Positions 14,556 to 25,933 of a stretch of DNA of 64,000 nt are shown one piece after another. Within the stretch, counting starts at the first letter, position 1. Each line of letters starts with the position of its first letter. The notes beneath the pieces are model-generated. The model worked only from the letters and a program-made list of their open reading frames with translations, did not search any database and was not told where the DNA came from. Source of the stretch: Triticum aestivum (Eukaryota; Streptophyta; Magnoliopsida; Poales; Poaceae); contig NC_057810.1 of assembly GCF_018294505.1 (NCBI RefSeq), positions 206,664,113-206,728,112 on the forward strand. The letters are read 5' to 3'. The translations under genes and the position numbers were made by a program.

Positions 14556-16275
14556 TGTTGTGGAGAACGTAGCAGAAATTCAAAATTTTCCTACGAGTCA
14601 CCAAGATCTATCTATGGAGATACTAGAAACGAGAGAGAGCGGAGTGCACCTACATACCCTTGTAGATCGCTAAGCGGAAGCGTTCAAGTGAACGGGGTTG
14701 ATGGAGTCGTACTCGTCGTGATCCAAATCACCGATGATCCTAGCACCGAACGGACGACACCTCCGCGTTCAACACACATACGGTTGGGAGAGACATCTCC
14801 TCCTTCTTGATCCAGCAAGGGGAGGAGAGGTTGATGGAGATCGAGAAGCACGACGGCGTGGTGGTGGAAGTAGCGGGATCCCGGCAGGGCTTCGCCAAGC
14901 GCAAGCAGGGAGGAAGAGGTGTCACGGGAGAGAGGGAGGCGCCAGGGACTCAGGTGCGGCTGCCCTCACTCCCCTCCACTATATATAGGGGCCTAGGGGG
15001 GGGCGCCGGCCCCTTGTAGATACCATCTAGGAAGGGGGGCGGCGGCCCTAGAGGTGGCTTGGCCTCCAAGCCAAGTGGAGGCGCCCCCACCCCTTAGGGT
15101 TTCTAGCCCTAGGCGCATGGGAGGCCCAAGGGGGGCGCACCAGCCCACCAGGGGCTTGTTCCCACGCCCCCTCAGCCTATGGGGCCCTCCGGGATAGGTG
15201 GCCCCACCCGGTGGACCCCCGGGACCCTTCCGGTGGTCCCGGTACAATACCGATGACCCCCGAAACTTTCCTGATGGCCGAAACTGGACTTCCTATATAT
15301 AAATCTTTACCTCCGGACCACTCCGGAACTCCTCGTGACGTCCGGGATCTCATTCGGGACTCCGAACAACATTCGGGTTACCGCATACTATTATCTCTAC
15401 AACCCTAGTGTCACCGAACCTTAAGTTGTAGACCCTACGGGTTCGGGAACCATGCAGACATGACCGAGACTACTCTCCGGCCAATAACCAACAGCGGGAT
15501 CTGGATACCCATGTTGGCTCCCACATGTTCCACGATGATCTCATCGGATGAACCACGATGTCGAGGATTCGATCAATCCCGTATACAATTCCCTTTGTCT
15601 AGCGGTATTGTACTTGCCCGAGATTCGATCGTCGGTATGCCGATACCTTGTTCAATCTCGTTACCGGCAAGTCTCTTTACTCGTTCCGTAACACATCATC
15701 CCGTGATCAACCCCTTGGTCACATTGTGCACATTATGATGATGTCCTACCGAGTGGGCCCAGAGATACCTCTCCATCAACCGGAGTGACAAATCCCAGTC
15801 TCGATTCGTGCCAACCCAACAGACACTTTCGGAGATACCCGTAGTGCACCTTTATAGCCACCCAGTTACGTTGTGACGTTTAGTACACCCAAAGCATTCC
15901 TACGGTATCCGTGAGTTGCACAATCTCATGGTCTAAGAAAATGATACTTGACATTAGAAAAGCTTTAGCATACGAACTACACGATCTTTGTGCTAGGCTT
16001 AGGATTGGGTCTTGTCCATCACATCATTCTCCTAATGATGTGATCCCGTTATCAACGACATCCAATGTCCATGGTCAGGAAACCGCAACCATCTATTGAT
16101 CAACGAGCTAGTCAACTAGAGGCTTACTAGGGACACTGTGTTGTCTATGTACCCACAAATGTATCTGAGTTTCCTATCAATACAATTATAGCATGGATAA
16201 TAAACGATTATCATGAACAAGGAAATATAATAATAATAACTAATTTATTATTGCCTCTAGGGCATATTTCCAACA
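14556..16275 (-). repeat. 5' LTR of Angela copy 1
   Basis: This 1720-bp LTR matches 7669-9391 closely by eye. Both LTRs share the variant end TGTTGTGGAGAACG in place of TGTTGGGGAACG in copy 2, so the variant was present before insertion. Confidence 0.94.
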
Positions 16276-17496
16276 TATCTTGTATAACCCATCTGTTAAG
16301 TTACCTACAAAGGAGGATTTATCTATTCTTGATCCGGAGGCCCAGTTGGTAGCCGCTTTACATGTAATTCCGGATTGGACGGTTCCATATTTGGCATATA
16401 TGAACTGGGGCGAGCTACCAGACGATGAGGTTTTAGCCAGACAGATAGTCCGACGTTCAAAATCCATGGTTATTCACAATGGCGATTTACACCACTGCAG
16501 TGTTTCAGGCGTATTCCAGCATTGTGTTTCTCCTGAAGAAGGCCAAGAGATTCTACATGAGATCCATGAAGGGGATTGTGGTCACCATGCCGGTTCAAAG
16601 TCCCTGGTGGCCAAAGCTTTTCGTCATGGGTTCTGTTGGTTGACAGCTCATGCTGATGCTGAGGATCTGGTAAAGCGGTGTGACGCTTGTCAGAAGTTTT
16701 CACGCTGAGCTCATGTTCCGGCTCAAGAGCTACGGATGATTCCTATTACTTGGCCGTTTGCTACTTGGGGGCTTGATATGATGGGACCTTTTAAGCTATC
16801 CAGGGATAAGAAGACCCACCTATTGGTGGCATTGACAAGTGCACTAAGTGGGTTGAAGCGGAGCCAGTAAGCAAGTGTGATGCGGCCACGACGGTTCAGT
16901 TTATTAAAAAGATCATCTTCCGCTTTGGTTTTACACACAGTATCATCACGGATAATGGCACAAACCTTTCTAAAGGTGAGATGGAGGACTTCTGTCAGAG
17001 AGAACACATCCGGCTTGATGTAGCATCCGTGGCGCATCCCCAGTCCAATGGTCAAGCTGAGAGAGCCAATCAAGAAATCTTGAAGGGTATCAAGCCCCGG
17101 CGGATGGTTCCTTCAAAGCGGACGCCGGGTTGTTGGGTGGAAGAATTGCTTTCTGTGTTATGGAGCATCAACACCACCCCCAACAGGTCAACGGGTTACA
17201 CACCTTTCTTCATGGTTTATGGGGCGGAGGCGGTCCTCCCAAGTGATATTCGTCATGATTCGCCCCGGGTTGCCAATTATGTTGAAACGGACAATGAGCA
17301 AGCACGCCAGGAGGCGTTGGACCTGTTAGATGAAAAACGGGACATGAATTTGGCTCGTTCGGCGGTTTATCAGCAAGACCTGTGGCGTTATCACAGCCGC
17401 CGGGTTAAAACAAGAACCTTTCAAGAAGGCGACTTGGTGCTTCGGCTCATCCAGGATCAGACCGATATGCACAAGTTATCCCCACCTTGGGAAGGG
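16276..17496 (+). pseudogene. Integrase of the Tat-like gypsy element
   Basis: The frame resumes after the Angela insertion (YNPSVKLPTKEDL). The zinc-binding region is visible at 16560-16710: GDCGHHAGSKS, then RCDACQKF. The core begins at WGLDMMGPFK (about 16775). A one-base loss near 16833 shifts the frame in what should read LLVAVDKxTKW. The second catalytic Asp is in IITDNGTNLSKG (about 16945-16980) and the Glu region is in HPQSNGQAERANQEILKG. The open stretch 16981-17532 then carries the C-terminal domain (EGDLVLRLIQDQ) until homology stops at SPPWEG. Confidence 0.82.
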
Positions 17497-18962
17497 GTTG
17501 CACAGTGTAGTGCATGCAACGCTGGCCAGTGAGAATGATATGCAACGCTGGCCAGGCGTGTAGCGTCTATCTATGAGGCGTTGCACAGTGTAATGTGGCG
17601 CCTTCGTGTCGGGCGTCACACAAAAAGGTCAACCACGTGAAATAGTTTCACGGACAGTTCATTTTGTGATTTGATTTCGTCCACAAATCAAATTTGTCTT
17701 GCCCGTAGGACCCAAAATTAAAGGTGGCCGCATGGATACAGAAGCCCAGATCGCTGCAGCTGATTTTGCTTTTGCCCCCAGAACCCATCCCCGACAAGAA
17801 CTCGAACAAGCAACAGCTACAGCTTAGACTTTGCCAGTTGCGAGTACGCCAGTAGAGACTCTGCATACGGTCGGCTAGCCCATTCACTCATGCATTCATG
17901 ACCTACGTAAATAATTATACGTACCACATACACATATCCTCGTCAGATTTCGCTTCAGGCAAAGGTAAGTGTAGGTTCGTTAAGCCTACATAAATTCTTT
18001 GCCAACGAAAAGAATGACCCACACACACACACATGTTACCTGCACGTGTATGTATCTTGGCACTGGGAGCACAAAAGCTTCTCTCTCACTCTCTACCCGC
18101 TCCAACCACATAGAGGACAATGTTCCGAATTAGATGCTCACCTTTGTAATTCACTTGTTAAAATTCATCTGAGCTCATCCTTTTTGCAACAAAAAAAAAA
18201 ATCATCTGAGCTGTGCATCGGGATTTCTTTTTTTACCTGTTGATCTCTTCGGAGCATCTTTTTTAACAAGGGCAGGGCCGGATATTTCACTGACCAAAAT
18301 CATCTGTCCTTTTGTTCCGGAATCAAAAGTCATCTCTTACATCATCGCAGAAAGCGCGCTATGGTGGGATCCCAGCCGAACGGCCCCATGAACGTACTTC
18401 ATATTTAATTCCCGTCGGAATCCATGCATAGAAACATCCTACGGCATACAGCCAGTAAAGGCGCGGCGGTCCCTCCCATTTTAATACGCAGAATCGCTAA
18501 TTACCAGGCAAAGATCACGCATAGATCTTCTTTTAATTTCCGTTCAGATTCACTGCTGTTAACTGCAGACATATTGTTGCTAGGTAAATGTACTGACTTG
18601 GATTGGAGTGGGAATTACTAGTGAGCAAATGTCTATAAATATGCTTTGAATGTTCTGCTCAATTTCACACTGCAAGGCTTTTTTTTTTTGCGGGAAACTA
18701 GACATTTTGTTAAAGAATGTACAGTACTATATCGATGGCACTATGGCAGGATCTATACTTGAAACACCACGAGGTCCTTGCTTCATCGGGAAGTGTGAAG
18801 ATGATTGCATGGGCTTTCTTTTGCTGATTTGGATGTTAGTATAACAATTATTTTTGTGTGTAACAATGTTATAACTTATAACAATAGAACTTAGAATGCA
18901 CAAGTATTTATGTAATATTTTCTACTAATGTTATATATGTTTTGACTTCTTTGTACTAAATA
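17497..18962. other. Intergenic sequence, no gene seen
   Basis: Unrelated sequence starts abruptly after the truncated Tat element. Two repeated words occur close to the junction: ATGCAACGCTGGCCAG at about 17513 and 17540, and GTTGCACAGTGTA at 17498 and 17580. The remainder has small A/T runs and a short CA run near 18010-18032. No credible coding frame or RNA gene is visible. Confidence 0.5.
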
Positions 18963-19178
18963 ACTCCTCCGGTTGGGTTTATTAGTCGGGTGCATGTTTT
19001 GGGTCTTTGATTTGACTAATGAACCATGTATAATATGCCACAAAAATTATATGGTTAGACACGGTATTTGACAAAGAATCCAAAGATATATTTTTCTTGT
19101 AAAATATTATACATGTTTTTCTAGTCTAAATGAAGATCTATTAACTCATGTCCAACTTATAAACCCAACCGAAGGGAG
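18963..19178. mobile_element. Stowaway-type (Tc1/mariner) MITE
   Basis: The termini form an inverted repeat: ACTCCTCCGGTTGGGTTTAT on the left against ATAAACCCAACCGAAGGGAG on the right. TA flanks both ends (18961-18962, 19179-19180). It is about 216 bp, AT-rich and non-coding. It lies about 0.5 kb beyond the stop codon of the SPL gene. Confidence 0.85.
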
Positions 19179-19662
19179 TATAAACTTTGCAACAACATAT
19201 AGCTGTCAGTATGGCTTTGTAATAACATATATTAAAACCATTAGAATCCTCAACAAGTTTGCAATAACATACTCCATACTAGTAAAGAAACAAAACATGG
19301 CTTATCAAAGAAGAGGAGGCTAACATATAGTGTTAGCATGCATACTAACATAATTACATTATACCAAAAAGAAAAGCAAACAGTAGTACATACACTATTA
19401 CCCATTGTAATAGGGTAAACAGCTTCTGCGAAAAGTACAATTAAAAACACAGTAAGCAGAAAAGGTCAGGAAATTAAATCGGGAAAGAAAAAGGCTGCAC
19501 GCCTACGTACCCTATACAAGCTATACTCCATGCCCAGCCTAGTGCATGCAACCAGCTTGTTTTCTATTTCACCTCATGCACGCACACCTTACGATATGCA
19601 GTCAAACCACCTCTAGGCTAGGCCAGGCCAGGTTCATTCATGCAATGGATGCATGCATCGAA
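19179..19662. promoter_or_regulatory. Probable 3' UTR and downstream flank of the SPL gene
   Basis: This AT-rich sequence follows the SPL stop codon on the minus strand. I see no coding frame. The poly(A) site cannot be fixed from sequence alone. Confidence 0.35.
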
Positions 19663-22607
19663 TTACATGAACTCCACCTCGAAGAAATGCTGCATGCTGT
19701 TGCCGTTGCAGCAGCTGTCGCCGTCGTTCTGATGGCGACGCTGATCCGACGGCGACGTCGTCGAGCACGACAAGATGTTGCCGCTGTCGCCCTGCTGCTG
19801 CTGCTGCTGCTGCTGGTGGCGATGCGACTGCACGAGTGAGGTCATCATGAAATGCTGCTGCTGCTCCTCCTCCTGCTGCTCATCGGGCCCTTGCTGCTGG
19901 ATCAGCAGCATGGTGTCAAGGCCGGCGCCAAAGCGGGCGTCGTCTTGAGGCGGCGGTGGCGGCGGCGGCGCCGCCAGGGATAGGTTCGTCGGCGTGGCGT
20001 TGCTCGACTGGCCGCCGTTGTCGATCTCATGCTGCTGCTGCTGCTGAAGGCAGCTGAAGCCACTGGCGCTCGGCGAGAAGGTCGCGCCCGTCGTCGACTT
20101 GTTGGCTGATCATATACACGTCGCGGCGTCAGACAAGACGGCAAAGATGTGACTGCCACATGTATGTAGCAGGAGTTGCACCTACCGTCTAGTGTATAGT
20201 AAGTACGATATAGTACACCTACGTATGTATAAGATGTTTTGGCGCCATACGTATGCACATCATGTTAATTGAGCTGAGCAGTACTCCTAGTAGTTACGTT
20301 CGTCAGATCGACCGACCAAAATGTAGAAGTAGCATCTAGGTATGCCATGTCGTGTACTACTACTACTTTCTATCCAACCGAACGTTGTAACAACGCGCTT
20401 GCTGGCACATAGAATTACCGGTGTGTACTGCAGCCAAGTGCACCGCCAAAACTGCAGTTGTATATATGTTGCTTCAGTTATACACTTATAAGATGCTACA
20501 TTATTGGGCTAGCCTAGTGATGTACCATTTCAAGATAACTAGATTTATGAAAATTGCGGACAATCGAGAATTAGGCAAACAGTTTTTGTTGTTGTTCTTA
20601 AAGGGTGTTTGTATCACTAGAGACTAGAGACTAGTAGTAGTCACTTTTAGTCAGTAAACCTCCAAACACCCCTGACTAGTGGGTGACTAAAACTAGTTTA
20701 GTCCCTAGTCACCCCACCCCCAACTTTTACTGACTAGAGACTAGTAGTAGTCACCTTTAGTCAGTAAACCTCCAAACACCCCTGACTTTTACTGACTAAA
20801 GTCCCCTCTCTCTTCTCTAATTGGTGTTGCATAAGGGACATTTAATACTAAGACATTTAGTGCTGACTAGTAGTAGTCACCTTCCAAACAGGGTCTGACT
20901 AAAAACTTCTAGTCTGACTACTACCACCTCCGTCTAGGTGAATAAGTCATTCGCGTAGTTCTAGGTCATCGATTTGAGAAATTAAATATGTGCTATATGT
21001 CATGAAAAGTATATCACTAGATTTCTACAACGATGTAGTTCCTAAATATTTTTTTATCACATATAATATATATTTAGATAGTTAAATCGTCAACCTAGAA
21101 CTACGCGAATGACTTATTCACCGAGACGGAGGTAGTACTAGTCACATGACTAGAGAGTATCCAAACACCCTCTAAAATATTGGCTAAGCCCTGACAAAGT
21201 TTCGGGAGGTTTTATGCTAGCTAGCTTAATTACTGGGCCAACTTCTTGGACTGATCAAGCTTTAAATAAGTCAATAATCAGGATATATCCAGTGTTTATG
21301 TCTAACTTGTATCAAAGGAGTAGTCTTACTCCTGTGATCGCCGGTGTATGAGCTGGTGATGCTAGCGTCTGCCTTCTTGGAAGGCGGCGGCGAGTCCTTG
21401 CCCTGCGCGCCGGCGGGTTTTCGGCGGCGCCGGTTGTGCTCTGTGAGCCGCTTCCGGCAGCTCCTCTTGGCCTCGTCAAACTCAGCGAGCACATGAAACC
21501 TAGCCCAAGAAACGTACCCAAACAGGAAACAATTATTCACACAACCGGATCTTGGGTATTATATATGTGTACCAATGTATGTAATACACATCATGTATCT
21601 GCAGTCTGCACAGAGTATGTTTAGGTATCTGATCGAGCACCATTGCAATGCCATGATGTGCGTGCTAGTGGTACATTGGACAATGGGATGCAGATGCAGA
21701 TGCCGATACGCTCAGAGGAACAAGATCTGATCTGATGCGAGTCATTTCTGATATATGACATATTGACATGATATGATCAGTGCATATAGCCGCTAGCGTC
21801 TGTGCACTAGATCGAAAGCTCGCAGCCTTTCTAATGCTGATTCTTCGCATGCATCAATGATCCACCCATGCCAAAGGATAAACGTACGTACCGGCTGCAT
21901 TGTTGGCAGAAGCGCTGCTGCTTGCCAGAGGCGGCGACTGTGGCGGCCTTGGCGTGGTACTCGCAGACCTTGTGGCGGCGGTGGTAGTGCTTGGCGGCGG
22001 AGAGGTCGGCCTTGCAGCCCTCAGCCTGGCACCGCGGGGTCTGGTGGTGGTGGGCGGCGGCGCCGAGCCCCAGCCCCAGCATGCCCATTGCGCCTGCTCC
22101 GCCGACGCGGGAGCGCATCAGCAGGCGGTCCACGGCCAGCACGTCCGCCGGGGAAAAGTATGTCCTGCGGCCGAGGTTCAGCCCGATCCTCCCCCCACCG
22201 CCGACGTCCGAGAAGGGGCCACCCTCCTCCCGCTTCAGGAACCCAGCACTGCCGCCGCCACCGAAGGTGTATGCGTCCACCGGCGACGCGGAGGAAGACG
22301 TCAGCATACCCGGAAGGGTCATCATCGGCGCCTGCAGCAGCGACGACGACGCCATCGTCGGCATGCTGACCTGCGTCTGGAGGAACGGCTGCTGGAGCTG
22401 GTTACTGGACGCCGAGCCGCTGGAGAAGAGCGCGACCGGGTCTTGGAACGAGAATGCAGCGGCGTTGAAGTCGAGGCTGTCGTAGAGGTGGTGGTGCTGG
22501 AAGGGCGGCTGCCGGTCTCCGGGCATGACCATGCCAGCCGGCTCAAAGTTGGGGTATGACTGCATGGGAGCGTAACCGAAGTCGGTCATGTCGCTAACCG
22601 GTGCCAT
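19663..22607 (-). CDS. SPL10-like: SBP-box transcription factor, SPL10-like (SPL8/LG1 clade)
   Basis: Three exons: 22607-21892, 21499-21330, 20105-19663. Splice sites are canonical (CG/GTACGT, TAG/G, A/GTAAGA, CAG/CC), and the joined CDS is 1329 nt, 442 residues, with no stops. The SBP domain spans residues 193-267 with all eight zinc ligands: C193, C198, C215, H218, then C234, C237, H241, C253. A bipartite nuclear signal lies at 250-266 (KRSCRKR...NRRRRK). The intron after the first zinc finger is where SBP genes usually have one. Residues 138-167 ([16 protein letters not shown]...) and the ending FFEVEFM resemble rice SPL10. The C-terminal half has several Gln runs. Such proteins bind GTAC-core DNA in the nucleus. 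The open frame extends upstream to 22775, but that part reads like 5' UTR, so the start at 22607 is favoured. I saw no miR156 target site. Confidence 0.9.
20603..21170. mobile_element. Tourist-like MITE in intron 2 of the SPL gene
   Basis: The ends are GGGTGTTTG (20603-20611) and CAAACACCC (21162-21170), extending imperfectly inward (ACTAGAGA against CTAGAGAG). Inside, ACTAGAGACTAGTAGTAGTCAC and related words recur. Tourist (PIF/Harbinger) MITEs of grasses often begin this way. A clear 3-bp TAA/TTA target duplication is not evident, so the superfamily is tentative. Confidence 0.6.
20921..21135. mobile_element. Stowaway-type MITE nested in the intron MITE
   Basis: Long near-perfect inverted repeats of about 40 bp face each other: CCTCCGTCTAGGTGAATAAG... 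and ...CTTATTCACCGAGACGGAGG. TA flanks both ends (20919-20920 and 21136-21137). At about 215 bp with an AT-rich loop it fits Stowaway/mariner MITEs. It sits inside the MITE at 20603-21170, in intron 2. Confidence 0.85.
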
Positions 22608-22800
22608 CGTGCCGCCGCTTAGATGAGAAAGGTGGTGACGCGCGGCCTGACTGATGGGTGAGAAAGAAAGAGGCCGGACCGCCGGAGTATGTGTCTGTGC
22701 AGCAGGAAGGGTTGTGCGTGCCTTCAGGCTAAAAAGGTCGTGGAGGCCGGAGAAGGAGAGAGGCATTGAGGGCATCTCTTGCCCTTCTCCCGTCCTTTAT
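22608..22800 (-). promoter_or_regulatory. Putative 5' UTR / proximal promoter of the SPL gene
   Basis: The sequence upstream of ATG 22607 is CT-rich on the sense strand, with an in-frame upstream ATG at 22775 and another at 22766. No strong TATA box lies within 100 bases. The boundary with the transposon-like sequence beyond about 22800 is approximate. Confidence 0.4.
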
Positions 22801-23536
22801 CTGCGCAAACGACCCCACCTAAAACTTAACTCCTTAGAGGCGTCTCAAATCCGTCTCAAATGCCTGTGCGGACGGTCCGGTCACAAAAATTTCATCCATA
22901 CAGACGCTTCAAACGGGCCTCAGACGACCAGACTGACCGGCACCTCACATATCTAGCCCAAATCTGGGAGGGATACGAGGGCGCTCGGGCGCGTCCGCCA
23001 CGTCGGACCCGTTCCACGCTGGCCCACCCGACTCCACATATATTCCTCCCCGTCCACTCGCCGACCAAACCTTAATCACTTCACTCCACTCTTCTCCACC
23101 ACCCAAGCTCCCGTCTGGCGATCTCCGGTCGTCCCTGGCATGTTGGACAACAGACCCGAGTCCTGCACCTCTACATCCGTCGACCCTAAACTCATCCCAC
23201 GCGGCCCCGAGGAGGAGATGGTCGTACGGCTTGTGCTCCGCTGCTCCCGGGAGGAGGCCTGTGTGAGGCAGCGCTCGGACTCCTTCCGTCAGGAATCCAT
23301 TGCGTCCGCCCAAATGACACATGGATCCGGCGCTAGGTGTGCCGTCGGTGCCTCACCGAAGGCGGGGCGGTATGTCTGGCTTCTAAACGCGGTGGCAGAC
23401 GCGCAACCCCTCCGTTGGCGTGCCGAGGCCGTGGACGCATCATGGGCGTCATTCAACGCAAACATGGTCCGGCGCGCCCGTTGTGCGAGGCAGTAGGCGA
23501 GGGAGGTGGCGGCAGCCCTCGCGGCGGTGGATGTCG
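22801..23536. mobile_element. GC-rich DNA-transposon-like fragment
   Basis: This stretch has an end-like region (GAGGCGTCTCAAATCCGTC, GTGCGGACGGTCCGGTCAC) resembling termini of Triticeae DNA elements that sit near genes. GC-rich sequence follows with a 118-codon open frame at 23140-23496 that I do not recognise. It stops at the LTR beginning near 23537. The matching second terminus is not in the window. The class is not certain. Confidence 0.4.
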
Positions 23537-25933
23537 TTTACACGTCTCCAACGTATCTATTTTCTATTGTTTCATGCTTTATATTATCAATCTTGGATAT
23601 TTTTATATCATTTTAGGGACTAACATATTAACTCAATGCCTAGTGCAAGTTGTTGTTTTCTGCTTGTTTTTGGTTTTCCAGGAAATTTGTACCAAATGGA
23701 TTCCAAACGTTATGAAATTTTTGACGATTTTTTTCTGGACAAAAGAGATCCTAGAAGCTTTGGGACGAGACCAGACGAGAAGCAAGGAGATGGCAAGGCA
23801 ACAGGGCACGCCTACCTATAACCTTATGAGCCCTACTGGCTCCGTCTGACCTAATTCCACTTCTATAAATTCTCAAATATTGGGAAACCCCAAAGAGCCA
23901 CCCGAAACAACTTTTACCCTGCTGCAAGCTTCTGTTCTTCCGCGATACCATCTGAAGGCCTTTTCCGGTACTTTCCCAGAGGGGGAATCAATCACGGAGG
24001 ACTTCCACATCAACCTTGCCACCCATCCGATGATGTGTGAGTAGTTCAGCACAGACCTATGGGCCCGCAGCTAGTAGCTAGATGGCTTAGTCTCTCTCTC
24101 TTTGATCTTTAATTCAATATTCTCCATGATCTCCATGGAGTTCTATCGGATGTAATCTTCCTTTGCGGTGTGTTTGTTGGAATCCGATGAATTGTGGGTT
24201 TATGATCAGATTATTGATTGAAATTAATTGAATCTTTTCTGAACTTTACTATGCATGATTGTTATAGCTTTGTATTTCACTCCAATCTATTCGTTTGGTT
24301 TGGCCAGCTAGATTGATTTATCTTTAGTGGAAAGGTGCTTTGTAATGGGTTCAATCTTGCGGTGTACTCATACAGTGACAGAAGGGGTAGCGAGGCACGT
24401 ATTTGTACAGTAGCCATTAAGGGTAAAACGACGGGCTTTAATCATATTGCTCGGTTTTATTCCATATCTACATCATGTCATCTTTCTTAAAGCGTTACTC
24501 TGTTTGTTATGAACTTAATACCATAGATGCAAGGAGGAGTCGGTCGATTGGTGGAGTAATAGTAGTAGATGCAGGCAGGAGTCGGTCTACATGTCACTGA
24601 TGTGATTCCTATATACATGATCATTGCCATGAATAACATCATAACTATGCGCTTTCCTATCAATTTCCCAATAGTAATGTGTCTACCCATCGTATGCTAT
24701 TGTTTTCAAGAGAGAATCCTCTAGTGAAAACTATGCCCCCCGGTCTACTTTAATCACATTACTAAAACCAAAAATACCTTGCTGCAATTTATTTACTTTT
24801 CTTTTATCTATCTACCACTATTAGATTTAATCCTTGCAAGTAACGAGCTCAATGGGATTGACGACCCTTTTGCCCGAGTTGGGTGCAAGTATTTGCTTTT
24901 CTGTGTGCATGTGTTGTTCACTAGTATTTGCGTGGTTCTCCTATTTGTTCGATAACCTTGGTTCTCACCGAGGGAAATACTTATCAGCTACTATATTGCT
25001 TCACCCTTCCTCTTTGGGAATGATTCCAATGAAGCTCACAAGTAGCAAAAAGAATTTCTGACGTCGTTACCGTGGAGACATCATCAAATACCTACACTCA
25101 AATTATCATCTACTTGCTCTACTTTTTATTTGCCTCTCTTTTTCATCTCCCTCCACTTCTCTAAAAAACAAAAAACACAAAAACATTTCTCTTGGTTGTT
25201 TGCTTGCTTAGTTTCTACAATCTCTGAATTTGTTATCGCTAAAGGTGGGAGTGAGGATAGCAAAACACATGAGAATGAAACTCCCAAAAATTTGGATACT
25301 AAAACTTTTGTGACGGGAAATGGGAATATTATACTGAAAAGTATTATGCAAGAGTTCATTAGTTGTGCGGGAACATTGGTGTCTAATGATATTCCTATTC
25401 TTAAAAGAACCAATAGTTATGCTATGCCCACACCATCTCTACACCGATTATTAAACTTGAAATAAGATTCATGCGTACTCGTCCCACTTTGCAAAGATTA
25501 TTCTTTGAGTTACCAGTTATAATCAATCCTATGGCTAAAAAGATAGCTACAATTATCCTCGTGAATGAATTTGATTTTATAATGCGAGAAGATAGAGAAA
25601 TCTTTGACTTTTGTGACATGAGTTATGAGTGCGCTATGATAGATGAGATCTTATATGATAGATATTTTATGAGGACATATATGTCTCGAGATCCTTATGC
25701 TTTTGAGGAAAAAAGAAGGTTCCAAACCTACTTTAATCCAACATATATTCAATAGTACTAATCACCAATATGCGTGGATTGTAAAAGGGAACCAACAAGG
25801 TTTAGAAGAAGATTGCCTTGAAATTTCTAAACTCTTATAGAGGATGAATTTACTGTTACTTATGATAAGTCCATTGATGACCATATCCCTCAAGAAATAA
25901 AACATGATAATATAAAAGTCACTAAGGATAGAC
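23537..25933 (+). mobile_element. Element A: Athila-like gypsy, left part only
   Basis: An LTR-like block begins near 23537 with ACACGTCTCCAACGTATC, a decayed version of the TGATACGTCTCC start. It runs to about 25045. A mutated primer site TGACGTCGTTACCGTGGA follows near 25058; it differs from the tRNA-Asp type site of element B at four of 18 positions. The leader and a decayed gag N-terminus occupy 25080-25933. Element B interrupts it at 25934. LTR borders are approximate. Confidence 0.65.
25130..25755 (+). pseudogene. Decayed gag N-terminal region of element A
   Basis: Two open stretches, 25130-25465 and 25471-25755, are separated by a stop and a shift. The second (PTLQRLFFELPVIINPMAKK, then FDFCDMSYECAMIDEIL) has the composition of the leader or gag reading frame of non-autonomous Triticeae gypsy elements. 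No protease, RT or integrase is present before element B cuts in. Function is not assigned. Confidence 0.5.

Larger units (their letters stand above)
7669..16275 (-). mobile_element. Angela (BARE1/WIS-type) copia retrotransposon, full length, copy 1
   Basis: This 8607-bp element has two near-identical LTRs (7669-9391 and 14556-16275), TGTTG...CAACA ends and a 5-bp target duplication. Read on the minus strand the LTR starts TGTTGGAAATATGCCCTAG, the well-known start of Triticeae Angela/BARE1/WIS LTRs. A degraded initiator-Met PBS (TGGCATCATGAGC) adjoins the right LTR, and a purine-rich tract (AAGTGGGAGACT) adjoins the left LTR, which fixes the orientation. The internal gag-pol is riddled with stops, so the element is not autonomous. 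Confidence 0.93.
2164..17496 (+). mobile_element. Tat-like Ty3/gypsy retrotransposon, 3' truncated, split by Angela
   Basis: The layout in order is LTR (2164-2687), PBS, gag, aspartic protease, reverse transcriptase, RNase H, a second RNase H, an 8.6-kb Angela insertion, then integrase. The second RNase H after the RT-RNase H block is a known mark of the Tat/Retand lineage of gypsy elements; the lineage call is inferred from this. Stops, a frameshift and an RT deletion make it non-functional. Homology stops after the integrase motif SPPWEG at about 17496 and no 3' LTR follows, so the 3' end has been lost. Confidence 0.82.

Noticed and set aside
19902..20258. 118-codon Arg-rich frame over SPL exon 3
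   Set aside because: It is an alternative frame of exon 3 and the intron border; splice sites and similarity support the other frame.
21857..22559. Long plus-strand frames opposite SPL exon 1
   Set aside because: They are antisense shadows of a GC-rich exon without any recognisable domain.
23140..23496. 118-codon frame as a host gene
   Set aside because: It lies in transposon-like sequence, shows no recognised domain and is followed directly by an LTR; kept only as an open question.
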